This document shows positions 48,361 through 58,459 of a stretch of DNA of 64,000 nt, one piece after another. Made by a program: the position numbers and the translations under genes. The notes under the pieces are model-generated. The model was given only the letters and a program-made list of their open reading frames with translations, did not search any database and had not been told where the DNA came from. The stretch is from contig CALNVZ010003426.1 in assembly GCA_940671915.1 (NCBI GenBank), positions 46,440,771 through 46,504,770 of the forward strand, given 5' to 3'. The stretch comes from Paracentrotus lividus (Eukaryota; Echinodermata; Echinoidea; Camarodonta; Echinidae). Each line of letters opens with the position of its first letter. Positions within the stretch are counted from its first letter, which is position 1.

Positions 48361-48445
48361 ATCTCAGACTGGCCTACCCAGGAACACCGGTCTCTATATG
48401 AGCCTCGCCCTTTTTCTCTCATCCTCTAGCAAGGAGAGGTGCGCA
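48361..48445 (+). repeat. Second intronic copy of exon 4 3' end plus donor region
   Basis: atctcagactggcctaccca then ggaacaccg|gtctct repeats the same segment again, followed by ctctcatcctctagcaagga and ggtgcgca. The donor is weakened. Together with exon 4 and 48139-48260 this makes three diverged units. Confidence 0.8.
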
Positions 48446-51400
48446 GTTTCTCCCTATGGTGGAGGAGTTTTCTTTGAAGATGGTATCGGGAGGGATGTTT
48501 ACTTGGAATAACCCCTATCCTACGGAAGAACAGGAGTATGCGTTGTGTTATAATTTCTACAAGACAAAGAGGCACATCATAAACTTGTGAAGTAACTTCA
48601 TGCAGTTCATAGAAGTTTAATCCTGGCCTTAAGATATTCCCTTTCCAATAATATGCACCAATGGAATGAATACAATGTACCTTCCTATGGCATGTTCTCA
48701 TCAATGTTTCATGCTTTCCAAGGATCTATGTCGTATCAATAAGGGATCAAGTTTCCTTCTCTCTCCACAATTCAATGAATATTAAAAACCATTCATTGAA
48801 GAACGCACAAATCACATTATCCTTGTATTTATTGATTAACCATGTATTTGTTTATCTTTAAAAAAAAAAACCCTTCTGAAACTTGATGAAATTAATATAG
48901 CCTATCTAGGTATGCTATCCTTTGAGATGTTGTCATGAATGTTTCATGGTTTATCACGATCTTTGTCGTGTGAAATTTACCTAGGGATTTTCCCCTTTCT
49001 CTATATCTTCTTTCCTTGCTCTAGATAAATCCAATCGTCTACATCAATCCTTTCTTACTCTCTATGTCTGACTTCTGTCTAGATACCTTCATCCATTTCA
49101 TCTTTTCTTTTTACTTTCCCTTTATCGAGGCGAGATTAGATTGGATTCGGTGGAATTCCTTAGCGATTTTTATGTCCGTCCTTGATGAAATTTTAGTGCC
49201 ATAAGGTGCTGAAACCTGGAGAATAAAGCAATGACTGCTTCTTTGGACCAAAGACATGGTTATTCAACTAGTTTATGGCCAAGATATTTTTTTTTAAAGA
49301 TGTAACTGATTGAAAATGCATTTTAAAGACATGTGTAACTCTCTTTAATTGATTTTACCAAGGAGATATAATTTTACCTTTGTTTTATGTTTTTTTATAT
49401 ACCCCGGTATATTAAAAAGCCTGTTTGAGGAATATAGAATCTTCAATAAGATCCTTATCATATCACCACAAATTTGTTAAAATCTTACAGCATGCATCAT
49501 TTGCATTCTATTCATGCCTGCAATATTGCATAAGCCTGTCGAAATATAAAATCCCAATTTTTCCAAAACCGTTTTTGTCTTTTCAGTTTTTGAGGAGATG
49601 GGAGTTAGAGGGACAAAGTCGTTTAGAATTAAAGGTATTGAATGCTTGCATCTTGAAGGGGAAGTCTGCCTTTGCATTGAGTTGGTTTTCAGTAGGAAAT
49701 CAGGGAAATGTATGAGAGAAAGTTGGATGAATTATGACAAAGATTAAGGTAGTATGAATCTTAGACAGTTAGAACACATCTTTTTTTTTGGCACTATCGT
49801 TATTGGTGATGTCATGATAAAATTGCCAGCTTGGCCCCTTTCTCAAGCTCTGTTTCCTCTGTTTAAACTTTTTGTCAAATGAATGTAAAATATTGTGTGA
49901 TTGATTCATTTGAATATTAAACTTGGGACTATTCTCCTGTACCCAAATTGCTAAAAATTCTTTACTTTACTAGTTTAATAATGAAAGTTCTTCTTTCTTA
50001 GTATGCATACATCTATTTTGTCTGCTTCTTTTCGAGTCAACATTTTGTTACAGGTCAATTCCCCTGGTCATGAAGTTTGCTTTGAATGAATTATTTTGCA
50101 TCTAAATACTTTTTTTCCAAGAGGAATGACGCATGTTTATTGTATGAAATCCAGCTTAGAGAAAGAGAATCTTGATTAAAATTCACTCAATACCAGTTTC
50201 TTTTCCTTTTTAAGCATGAAAGTCTAAACTGTTGATAATGTTTCATAAAAGCCAAAAGGACGTAAATCTGTATTGAAATTTAATGCCCTCTTGTTCTCAG
50301 TCGATGAATTCTAGACTAAACTGCAACCAATCTTGAACTTGATGAAATGAATTTGTATTGAAAACGGTTCCAGTGGGGGGGGGGGGGGGTACTAAGCCCG
50401 TACTACCCTTCCAAAGAAGGGGGGGGTACTACTAAGCCCGTACTACCCTTCCAAAGAATAATCAGGCTGGGATAAACCAAAGTACAAAGTCAGAATTAAA
50501 GATACCATTTATTATTTTCTTTCTGAAGGGTCTTTGGCATATGTGTACTACGACAGGTTATAGATTTAAGTAGTAATATCCTTGTTTCTTGTCATGTGTA
50601 ATATTGCAAAATTTTTGCGAAAAGGGGAAACTGTACTTCGATGGGTTCAGAATCAATGTACTCAGAGATGTTTTGAAGACGGTTGTACTTTGACGCAACC
50701 TCTCTGGCAATGAGCTGAACCTCTCTCTTTCCTCTTATCAAAAAAAAAAAAAGAGGAAAGATGGCTATCGTTTAAAGAAACTAATACATGCTGTATTTTG
50801 TCCCGGACCCTACACTTTCCTGACATCACACATTAAGCGGAAAGACGGCAATCATTTAGAGAAACTAATACCCCGTTTCACCTCCTCAAGATTCTAAACA
50901 CAGACATTTCTTGTAGACTCTCCGAGGGATATGTTGCGGGGTTGGGGTGAAAGAAGAAACGTGTTATGTTCCGACGCCAGGTGTGAGGTAGGTCCCCCAT
51001 GGCAGCGCCTCGGCTCGCTAGGATTAAGAGTCCAGACAAATAGCCAAAGGGGGCACCTCCACGCACCCCTCCTAAATCCCAGAGGAACGCTTGCATGAGT
51101 CATCGATGTTGACTATCTCCTTGAAGGAGAATGCCTTCCCCCAGACCTTGAAAACCGCCGTTAGCTCTTTAACCCTCCAACTCTCTCACATACACTCCAA
51201 GCATCGTTTCAAGGCATGTAAGAGTAGGATAGAGGTTAAGTGTTCAATGGGGATGACTTTCACGATATTTTAGACAACGAGAGTGTCGCTTTTAGGGATG
51301 GTTTTGAGGACAGGTGGGGACTACAGGTGTGAAGGCGACCAGTGAAATTAGAAACAGATTTCATGGAGGGGTTGTTTGTTCACACATATGCCTGATTCTG

Positions 51401-52107
51401 TGAATTGTTGATGGATGTGCATCTTGGCCTCGGGATGAATGTCTGCCATTATTACTTTTTTTTATTGTTACCGGAGAAGAGGGAATGAATCGTAGGAATT
51501 CTTTTAAAGAGATGATCTGCAAGTGGTCAAGATCAGGAATATAAGATGAATCATTCATATATCAATTTCACATATTCTCGTCTCAAGAGAAGAATGATAC
51601 ATTTTTATAGAGGCAAAAGGTTGTTAAGTCTATTGTTAAGATATGAGTCAATAGCCTTCTCGCTCTCAACAGGCCTTATTTACTTTTGGTAAATATCTCC
51701 AGATGAGGCAGTGTAAAAAGCAGCGGAAAAAAACATAAACAGGACCTCTTAAGCCCCATAAGGGCCTGGGAAAAGAAAAGATAAAATCAATTGTCTGAAT
51801 ATCTGATAATTGAAACAACAAATGGAAAATGAGGTTACCAAAACAAGAAAATATTACTAACATTATTGTCCAAGATTTTTTTTTCTGAAGTGGACATAAT
51901 CATAACAATTTTATCTTTATTTTATAATCAGTAGAAGTAGTTAAAATTATTGGAACTTTGGATCTTGCCCACTTTTGGAGATGTTGCCTTTAAACAAATG
52001 AAAAGGAAACTTCTGATAATATAACTGCATGAAGTCTGTGGAAATGTTATTATCTGAAATGGAATGATTGTGTATAATTCTTTATCTTCTACTTTTATAT
52101 TTTTCAG
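48446..52107. other. Intron between exons 4 and 5
   Basis: Mostly AT-rich. A 40-bp direct duplication with G-runs is at 50376-50458. 50870-51300 is GC-richer and complex, with an AP-1 type TGAGTCA at 51096-51102; none of its short frames is recognisable. Confidence 0.5.
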
Positions 52108-52151
52108 CAATTATGGCAGCCTGGGCTCACGCAAGCAGGACCATCACATGA
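52108..52151 (+). CDS. TEAD: TEAD exon 5: short linker exon
   Basis: This is a 44-nt exon between acceptor atatttttcag (ends 52107) and donor catga|gtaagt, phase 0 in and 2 out. It encodes QLWQPGLTQAGPSHE/D with the last codon completed by the next exon (GA + C = Asp). It matches the F/L-W-x-P-G-x-x-Q-x-G-x-S segment of TEAD linkers. Its small size and the phase agreement with the next exon are the main support beyond that motif. The residues are part of the Pro-rich, poorly ordered linker and are not known to bind DNA or YAP directly. Confidence 0.92.
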
Positions 52152-52378
52152 GTAAGTATACATGGGACTGAAGAAATGAAATGAAAATGAAAAAGAACAG
52201 AAAGATAAAAAAATTGTACTTGTATAGATAATATATACTTTTGTTTTACCTTAATTTTTGAATGGTATTGCATGGTTCGAAGAGAACTTCCCTTCCCTTG
52301 GACAACTGCCCCCAACCCTAACCCTAATTCTGGCAGGGGCAGGGGTTATTAGAAAGGGGGATGCCAGTAGTTATCTGG

Positions 52379-52558
52379 ATATTAAGCAAATAATCACCGT
52401 TGATCCAAATGATGGGAAGACTATCACTTCCCAGGCAAGCTGGATAAGCTATCTCCTCCGAAGCAAAGCTGAGGAGAGATAGCGTGTACATCCAGCTTGC
52501 CGTGGAAGTGATAGTTTGCCTCGTCATTTGGATCAAGAGGTGATTGTTTGCTTTATAT
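52379..52558. mobile_element. Foldback element, ~75-bp arms
   Basis: Left arm words aagcaaataatcacc, gatccaaatgatg, ctatcacttccc and caagctggat return inverted as atccagcttgccgtgg, gaagtgatag, cgtcatttggatc and ggtgattgtttgctt. The centre is ctcctccgaagcaaagctga. Located in the intron after exon 5. Confidence 0.8.
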
Positions 52559-53875
52559 TCCACATCTGAAACATTTTAAGAGTAAAAGGAAAACCATATT
52601 TTGGTTAAAAATTCAAGGTTTCCTTGATCCTTAATCCACTCATGTCATCGATGCCTGCGCTTGTAATTGTAAAGTAAATGCGTACAAATAAAGTGATTGT
52701 TACGTAACAAAGAAATTTTACAAGGATTGTTATGTCACAGAGCAATTTATCTGTTGCTGCATGTGATCGTAAACTGATAGTACAAAAAAAAAAAGAGTGA
52801 CAACGCACTTTTTTTTCGCGCATTAAAAAAAAATTGCTAACGCGTTTATGGCTCTACATGCTCTATGGGCGCGCTGACAGTGATCAGCGAAACTCAAAAG
52901 TACTATCACTACGAGTGATGATTGATGATGGGAAAACTAAAATTTATCATATAATTTTTTACTTTTGACCAATCCTGTTGCAACATTCTTAGTATGTGGA
53001 ATATAAACACTATTATTGACTTTTGGACATACTTTTAATTAATGCAGTAAAGGAAAAGGACCTTACAAATGCCAATTATTATAAAATAATTAGAAGTTCC
53101 AAATTTTATATTTTCCTTGGTTGAATTGGGTTTTATTTGTTAGATTGTGTTTAAGGTGATGAGCCTCTTACATCTGGCTGTGTCTTTCTTTTTTTCCCTT
53201 TATTATTTTTTCTTGTTTTGGAAGTTTCTGTTTTCCACTATTCCCAGTTGTCTCTTAGCTCCTTTGTCTCTGCAGTTACGCTCTAGTTCTATTTCATTTT
53301 GTTTCTACCACATTGGAAAAAAAAAATACTGCTCAAAACTGTTTCCCATCAAATTCATGATATTGTCATGTATATAGCTCTTTACAAACTGTATGTGAAC
53401 ATATTACTTTCTAATGTCATGAATTTTTTTTTTGTTGTTGCTTATTATATCATATTTTGTTGAGCATTTTGCATAATTTTAATGATGCTATAAAATACCT
53501 AATATCATTAGAAAGTTTTTGAATCGAAGTGAATGAAAAAAAAAATCTTTGACACACAGGACTTATTTTGACTTGTTTATTTCACTTTTATCTATTCTTG
53601 TGCACCTTGCAATAGGAATTCTAAATACATGGTGCAATTATTACAGTTCAAGGGATTATATTCTCGTGTCAGTTCTCAAACTTTTCCTCTTCAATATAGG
53701 GGCATTTGTCGGGTCTTCATTAAAGAACATCATAAAAACATCACCAAAATAGCAAAATCATTTTCTTGCAAATTTCCGCACCTAATCCAAAATCATGAAT
53801 ATATCTGTATGTGAAAATTGTAGCTTATACAATGTAATTATGATTATGCCTTCTCTCCTCTCTTGCCTGCCATAG
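52559..53875. other. Intron between exons 5 and 6, distal part
   Basis: AT-rich with A- and T-runs, no coding sequence seen; ends in the exon 6 acceptor. Confidence 0.5.
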
Positions 53876-54038
53876 CATCAAGCCGTTCACGTCATCACAG
53901 CCTTACCCTCCGACAGCGACTACGGTCAGTGATTATGCATCGGTCACGCCTGCGTGGGAAGGAAGGTCGATCGGTATGAGGAAGCTACGGTTAGTCGAGT
54001 TCCAAGCCTTCATCGAGAGGACGAGAGAACCAGATAGT
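53876..54038 (+). CDS. TEAD: TEAD exon 6: linker and first strands of YAP-binding domain
   Basis: The acceptor is cttgcctgccatag (ends 53875) and the donor gatagt|gtaagt; the exon has 163 nt, phase 2 in and 0 out. It encodes DIKPFTSSQPYPPTATTVSD, then YASVTPAWEGRSIGMRKLRL, then VEFQAFIERTREPDS. The segment from PAWEGRSIG to the end matches the start of the C-terminal TEAD domain, whose first beta strand is the KLRLVEF motif. The Ser/Thr/Pro-rich N-terminal part is linker and is less conserved, as usual in the family. The exon is intact and rich in CpG relative to the flanking introns. Confidence 0.96.
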
Positions 54039-54655
54039 GTAAGTTTACAATTTCTCTGAATTTTTTAAAGTATTTTATTTACAGAGTAGGGAAAGTGGAA
54101 CCCAAATGGTCAGTTGTATTTTTTCTTTACGAATGCAAGCAAATAATACAATATTAAATGCACCATCTTTTCTTCCTTTTGTCAACACATACACCTAATA
54201 AAATTTGAAAGAGCCACACAATCATAAACAAGAAGTGTTTGAAATATAATTGTAAAAATCAATTTGTGCAAAAGATGTGGGCAAAATTTGCTGAAATGCA
54301 ACTTCCTTAACTAACAGGAAAGGGATGCTTTTTCTGAAATGCACTGTATAAAAATTTCAACCCTTGTCCAAACTGGGAGGTCCTTGTAATAAGTATATGG
54401 GGAAAAAATTAGGAGTCATTGGGTTAAGATTTGAGTCTAATTTTTTATTTTAAATCCATCCCATAGTTGTTCATACATTGTACATGTGTAGAGAGAGATG
54501 TAGATCATTTATATGAAGCAAAAGCAAGTGGAATTTTATTTTCATCTTTACCAACTGGGTTAACTTGTTCCATAAAATGCATCTTTCAAAGTTTATTTTT
54601 TTAATTTCTGTTCAGTACTCTAATATTACCTTTCCGCTTTTCTCTTTTGATACAG
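54039..54655. other. Intron between exons 6 and 7
   Basis: 617 bp, AT-rich, nothing notable beyond the splice sites. Confidence 0.6.
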
Positions 54656-54718
54656 TATAACAAGCATTTTTTTGTACATCTTGGTCCCAATGTCAGCTTC
54701 TACGATCCTCTCTTAGAG
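54656..54718 (+). CDS. TEAD: TEAD exon 7: YAP-binding domain
   Basis: A 63-nt exon, phase 0-0, with acceptor cttttgatacag (ends 54655) and donor gag|gtaagt. It encodes YNKHFFVHLGPNVSFYDPLL plus Glu. The Y-N-K-H-x-F-V-H-L/I-G core and the D-P-L-L-E end are family signatures of the second and third strands of the immunoglobulin-like fold that carries the YAP/TAZ and Vgll interfaces. The exon is intact, and its introns are short (617 bp before, 544 bp after). Confidence 0.96.
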
Positions 54719-55262
54719 GTAAGTGTTTTTTGTGTGTCTCATATTCATTTGAAGCTAACTTTCAAATCAATTTAGTTAATTCAGGTAATTCAACATGTAG
54801 GTGAGTCCGGAATCCCTGGAAACTTACAAGGCAATTTGCTTTCTTTACTATCCAGATATCTATGATTTCATATCCCGATTTGGAAAACCGTTACCATAAT
54901 GTTTTTCAAACAGTACCCTTCTGCAGCCGCAAAGAACATACACCGTATTCACTGTAAACAGTTATGAACTCCCCGAACCCACCCCATCCACTGATAATCA
55001 CGATAGAACAGTGGTAATTGGACTCTGCAATCTTTTAGACCTAGCCTCGTTTGTATTCACTGTTTTATGATATTAAATGACTTCCATTTCCCCTGAAACT
55101 TTCAGTTTTTACAGTCAGAGTAATAGGATTACACTGATTTTGGTTCCTTTTGCTCTTGTTTAGGAAGTTATTAAATCCCTTTGAAATGATATCACAATGC
55201 TCCCACAGATATTATTGTTATTCCTGTCTTTTTAACCATCTCGTTATTACGTTGTCCTACAG
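54719..55262. other. Intron between exons 7 and 8
   Basis: 544 bp of unique sequence with normal splice sites and no further signal. Confidence 0.6.
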
Positions 55263-55370
55263 GCGGTCGACGTGAGGCAAATATATGACAAGTTTCCGGA
55301 GAAGAAGGGTGGTCTCAAAGATCTCTATGAGAAGGGACCTGGAGAAGCTTTCTTTCTTGTCAAGTTCTGG
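55263..55370 (+). CDS. TEAD: TEAD exon 8: YAP-binding domain, KFPEKKGGL segment
   Basis: A 108-nt exon, phase 0-0, with acceptor gttgtcctacag (ends 55262) and donor tgg|gtgagt. It encodes AVDVRQIYDKFPEKKGGLKD then LYEKGPGEAFFLVKFW. The D-V/I-R-Q-I-Y-D-K-F-P-E-K-K-G-G-L-K block is one of the most conserved stretches of TEADs. The Lys and Trp of F-F-L-V-K-F-W correspond to residues at the YAP omega-loop interface in vertebrate structures. The exon is intact, with strong splice sites. Confidence 0.97.
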
Positions 55371-55885
55371 GTGAGTAACCATCAAGAGATTGAGCCAAAC
55401 TCATCTTGGTTGTATCCCATATTCTAAGGCAACAATTGCTTTGCACTCTCAATCTCGAATTACTAAATGTATTTATAAGAATTAAGTTTCACAAATGTTT
55501 TATATGCATGAAATTAGTTTCACAAAAATTTCCACCTCAATCTGAAGGCTGTTTATAGTAATAAAAACCATACATAAATCATGGAATTACCATAAGCCCT
55601 CATGAAATTTCCCCACTGAATCCGAAATCACATAAATACTTGGTCACAAAAAGTTTGGCTTATACAGCAAAGCCCAAAGTAACTGTTTCCAGAGCAAATA
55701 TTGGTATCATTATACTCCACCCAAACTGTTCAGACAGATTTAAGATGAGCACTACACCCCAAAAAATACATTAACCCATATGACTAGTAATCAGTCAGTT
55801 CAGAAAGATTACTATTAATTTTGAAGCGAGGCTTTTTTGTTGATTTTTTTTTTAAAATGCTATTCTCTCTGAATTCAATTTACAG
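55371..55885. other. Intron between exons 8 and 9
   Basis: 515 bp of unique AT-rich sequence; nothing seen beyond splice sites. Confidence 0.6.
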
Positions 55886-55944
55886 GCGGACCTCAACACA
55901 AATATGTCAGATGAAACAGACGTTTTCTATGGAGTCACAAGCCA
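55886..55944 (+). CDS. TEAD: TEAD exon 9: YAP-binding domain
   Basis: A 59-nt exon, phase 0 in and 2 out, with acceptor caatttacag (ends 55885) and donor gcca|gtaagt. It encodes ADLNTNMSDETDVFYGVTS and the first two bases of a codon completed downstream as His. A-D-L-N and F-Y-G-V-T-S are family motifs. Vertebrate TEADs have Gln where this gene has His. The acidic loop in the middle (Ser-Asp-Glu-Thr-Asp) is the variable part of the domain. Confidence 0.95.
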
Positions 55945-56286
55945 GTAAGTTTGATACCAGAAAAGATAAAAAACAAATAAATGAGGGATAAATAAGATTG
56001 CCCCTTGAGCTTGAAATTTAACATCTTGAAATTGAAAATCATTAAATCTAAAATATTAAAATGTTAAATATTGAAATTCCATATCTTGAACTCTACGCTG
56101 AAGTTTACATAGAGAGTACAGGTTGTCAGATTAATTGATTGATTAATAGGGATAACTCACTTTCACGTGTTCGGTACTTCATAATCCAAAATGTGAATTC
56201 CTGACCCTCTATGAAAGAAGAGATAGTATGGAGCTTGGGAAGGGGTTTTCTTTGTATTGCACTGTAGGCCGATAATAGTATTTACC

Positions 56287-56456
56287 AGGGTGCCGTTTCA
56301 TCAAGTCTTTTGTAAGTTATGAACAACTTTAAGAACGACTGGTGATCAGTTCTTGTGCTTAATCAATGAGGATGTGATAAGTATAGTCCTCAAGTACATG
56401 TTCCAGTCTTTATAAAGTCATTCGTAAATTGATGAACAACATGGTGAAACACCACA
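56287..56456. mobile_element. MITE-like element with GGTGNCGTTTCATC ends
   Basis: ggtgccgtttcatcaagtct at the left and gatgaacaacatggtgaaac then accac at the right are imperfect inverted ends; interior gtaagttatgaacaac and cgtaaattgatgaacaac are also related. It lies in the intron between exons 9 and 10. Confidence 0.55.
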
Positions 56457-56603
56457 CTGAGTTAATCTTGATCTTGATCTTATTGGATTTTTAGAGTATA
56501 GAAGAAGTAGAAGTAATCAAGCTCTTTGCAAGTGCTGCTCAAGAATGTAATAATTTAATTATATTTCACAATATCACTCATTATCTTATGTTTTTCTCAA
56601 CAG

Positions 56604-56685
56604 TTACGAGAGTGAAGAGAAAATGACAATTACATGTTCAACCAAAGTCTGTTCCTTCGGCAAGCAGGTCGTAGAAAAAGTGGAG
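56604..56685 (+). CDS. TEAD: TEAD exon 10: YAP-binding domain, [17 protein letters not shown] segment
   Basis: An 82-nt exon, phase 2 in and 0 out, with acceptor tttttctcaacag (ends 56603) and donor gag|gtaagt. With one base completing His it encodes [20 protein letters not shown] then QVVEKVE. The [18 protein letters not shown] run is essentially the vertebrate sequence. Both cysteines are kept; the first matches a position reported as a secondary palmitoylation site in TEAD1. The exon is intact. Confidence 0.97.
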
Positions 56686-56790
56686 GTAAGTGCGGTACAG
56701 TTAAACAAAATCATTTATTACTAGGCAGAAGAGCGTTATGTATAAAACTTGTTTTTATGTAACCGTTAGCTTTTTTTTTGGGGGGGGGCA

Positions 56791-57033
56791 GAGATGCCAA
56801 CCCTACAGAATAATTAGAACATTAGAAATGAGAACATGAATAACACAAATACTTGAAACAGCTCATGGGAGAAAGCATGAACATTTTGCTCTGTCATTCA
56901 ATTTTGGGAATGTATTCATATCAATAGATTTCTTTCTCTTGCGATCAAGACATTCATGGCAGCCGTTTCAACTATTTGCGCTATTCGTATTCTAATTTCT
57001 AATGATATAAATATTCTGTAGGGTTGGCATCTC
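56791..57033. mobile_element. MITE-like element with GAGATGCCAACCCTACAGAAT ends
   Basis: GAGATGCCAACCCTACAGAA and its complement (ending ttggcatctc) are inverted for about 40 bp including attagaaat / atttctaat. G-runs flank both ends (56780-56788, 57034-57046). Intron between exons 10 and 11. Confidence 0.8.
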
Positions 57034-57579
57034 GGGGGGGGGGGGGGCCACATTCTGGTGTTGGGACTTGACTTCTGACTACTTAAATATGTAACCTGAC
57101 TCTGTTGCATTCATTTAGAGTGTGTGTTGTTTTGACATCTTAGGAATAAAAATTATTAATAAGTACGGAGCAGTTATATGATTTAGCAACACTGAAATAA
57201 AAAAACAAAAAAAAAAACTGTAGTTTTCCCCTTGTTTATAGACAATGATGAGAAAGATTTTAAGAAAATCTTTAAAAAGGTTTTAGAATGGCAGCGAAAA
57301 AATTGCATAAACAAATTCCTTTTAATCCTGTCCGAGACCGTCGGACTGCATGAGAACCGGTTCAATCGGATAATATTCAGACGGTCAGTAATTGTTGTCG
57401 AAGCGTGCTGTCATGTCAGCGAGAGCCTGCACAAGGTATCAAATTTGTGATTGTGGTAATGAAGAACTCACTTTTCCCTAATTATCGATATGCTGTTTGA
57501 CGACAAGAAAATTAAGAAGAGAATGAAGATAACTTTAAATTGGCAACAATTCAAGCCATAACATCCTTGGTTCTTATAG

Positions 57580-57745
57580 ACGGAGTATGGGGAGGTTACG
57601 AAAACGGTCACTTTATCTAGCGAGATCATTCTCACTTGGTGCTCCATGTGTGAATACATGGATTCACTTCATCCATAAACTCAAACATCTGCCAGAGAAT
57701 GTTAGCATGATGAACAGTGTACTAGAAAATCTTCAATTCTAACAG
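57580..57745 (+). CDS. TEAD: TEAD exon 11 (copy A): lipid-pocket segment with several frame breaks
   Basis: The acceptor is ggttcttatag (ends 57579) and the donor acag|gtaacc. The exon starts in phase as T-E-Y-G. Pieces of the expected segment then appear in different frames: E-N-G-H-F-I, then C-S-M-C-E-Y-M (in the starting frame; its Cys codon is 57649-57651 and corresponds to the principal autopalmitoylation cysteine of vertebrate TEADs), then I-H-F-I-H-K-L-K-H-L-P-E-N and M-M-N-S-V-L-E-N. The strict frame stops at TAA 57676-57678. The exon is 166 nt against about 153 expected, so the breaks are mainly insertions. The end of the exon is present again at 57984-58038 beyond a (GTA)n tract. 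Either the consensus here is poor, or this is a decayed duplicate. Confidence 0.8.
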
Positions 57746-57750
57746 GTAAC

Positions 57751-57972
57751 CAGTAGAGTGGTAGTGGTCGTTGTGTGGTAGTTGTAGTGGTAGTAGTAGT
57801 GGTAGTGGTAGTTGTAGTGATAGTGGTAGTTGTAGTGGTAGTGGTATTTGTAGTGGTAGTAGTAGTGGTAGTGGTAGTTGTAGTGGTAGTTGTAGTGGTA
57901 GTGGTAGTTGTAGTTGTAGTTGTAGTGGTAGTGGTAGTGGTAGTGGTAGAGGAAGTGGAAGTGGTAGTTTTA
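57751..57972. repeat. (GTAGTG)n / GTA-type microsatellite
   Basis: About 220 bp of gtagtggtagtt-type triplets between the two copies of the exon 11 end. Poly-Val, poly-Ser/Gly and poly-Thr/Leu frames over it are artefacts. Confidence 0.95.
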
Positions 57973-57983
57973 GAAAAAAAAAA

Positions 57984-58038
57984 CATCTTCTAGAGAAGTA
58001 TGATGAACAGTGTACTAGAGAACTTGTCAATTCTACAG
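57984..58038 (+). CDS. TEAD: TEAD exon 11 (copy B): partial second copy of the exon end
   Basis: Directly after the GTA microsatellite the sequence encodes H-L-L-E-K-Y, then after a break of two missing bases M-N-S-V-L-E-N-L-S-I-L-Q up to donor cag|gtatag. This is the 3' end of the same exon as copy A and fits the family better (Glu-Lys-Tyr, Ser-Ile-Leu). Only the last 18 or so codons are recognisable; upstream lies an A-run and the microsatellite, with no acceptor. It may be the genuine exon end with the rest replaced by a misassembled repeat, or a partial duplication. The following intron leads straight to the last coding exon. Confidence 0.7.
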
Positions 58039-58360
58039 GTATAGTTATAGGAATGACTGGCTCTTGTACTTCATAAGAAGTCACTGCACTGAAATTCATT
58101 TCTTAAAATGAGAGTATTAGGTAGCAAAAATGAACAGTCAAGTATTCATAAATATTGAAGCAAATTAAATTTTAAAGAAAATTTTAATTTATGGGGTGAT
58201 GACCAAATTTACAATGGAAATTATTACAATCTATTCTTAGTTTCCTAGTAGTGTTTGGTAGTGTCAAAATGTCGAAAGTTTTCATTAATAATATTTTGCT
58301 CAAGACATGTATAAAAATCAAATATATCATGTTTTTTCATTGTGTACCATTCTCTTTCAG

Positions 58361-58459
58361 GTTGTCACAAACAGAGACACGCACGAGACGTTACTATGCA
58401 TCGCCTTTGTCTTTGAAGTGTGTACAAGCGAACACGGACCCCAGCGATCACATCTATAG
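58361..58459 (+). CDS. TEAD: TEAD last coding exon: C-terminal strand, frameshifted near the end
   Basis: After acceptor ttctctttcag (ends 58360) the exon encodes [20 protein letters not shown] then CTSEHGPQ, matching the C-terminal strands of TEADs. From 58445 the strict frame reads Arg-Ser-His-Leu and stops at TAG 58457-58459. The family ending H-I-Y-R-L-x-K-D continues in another frame (cac atc tat aga ctg tca aag) and would end near a tag at about 58475 after one missing base. So one extra base and one missing base separate this from a normal C-terminus. The Tyr of H-I-Y-R-L contributes to the YAP interface in vertebrates, so a true loss would matter. A consensus error is more likely. Confidence 0.88.
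   Translation, partial: VVTNRDTHETLLCIAFVFEVCTSEHGPQRSHL

Larger units (their letters stand above)
13053..58459 (+). other. TEAD: TEAD/TEF-1/Scalloped family gene, overall locus
   Basis: The gene encodes the DNA-binding partner of YAP/TAZ/Yorkie in the Hippo pathway, acting in the nucleus at M-CAT (CATTCC) sites. The sequence shows collinear exons on the + strand with GT-AG borders and matching phases. They encode the TEA domain ([45 protein letters not shown]), the linker (MAAMSSAQIVSATA) and the co-activator domain ([75 protein letters not shown]). Summing exons gives about 435 residues, in the usual family range of roughly 410-450. Exons 1, 3a, 3b and 4 to 10 are intact; the second TEA exon and the last two coding exons carry indels as assembled. 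Upstream non-coding exons and the promoter were not recognised. Family assignment is firm; orthology to one vertebrate paralogue is not implied. Confidence 0.97.

Noticed and set aside
57232..57450. 72-codon plus-strand frame just upstream of exon 11
   Set aside because: No resemblance to TEAD or to anything I recognise, and it has no acceptor/donor arrangement fitting the gene's phases.
57702..58099. Poly-Thr, poly-Leu/Pro, poly-Val and Ser/Gly frames on both strands
   Set aside because: Produced by the GTA/GTG microsatellite between the two exon 11 copies.
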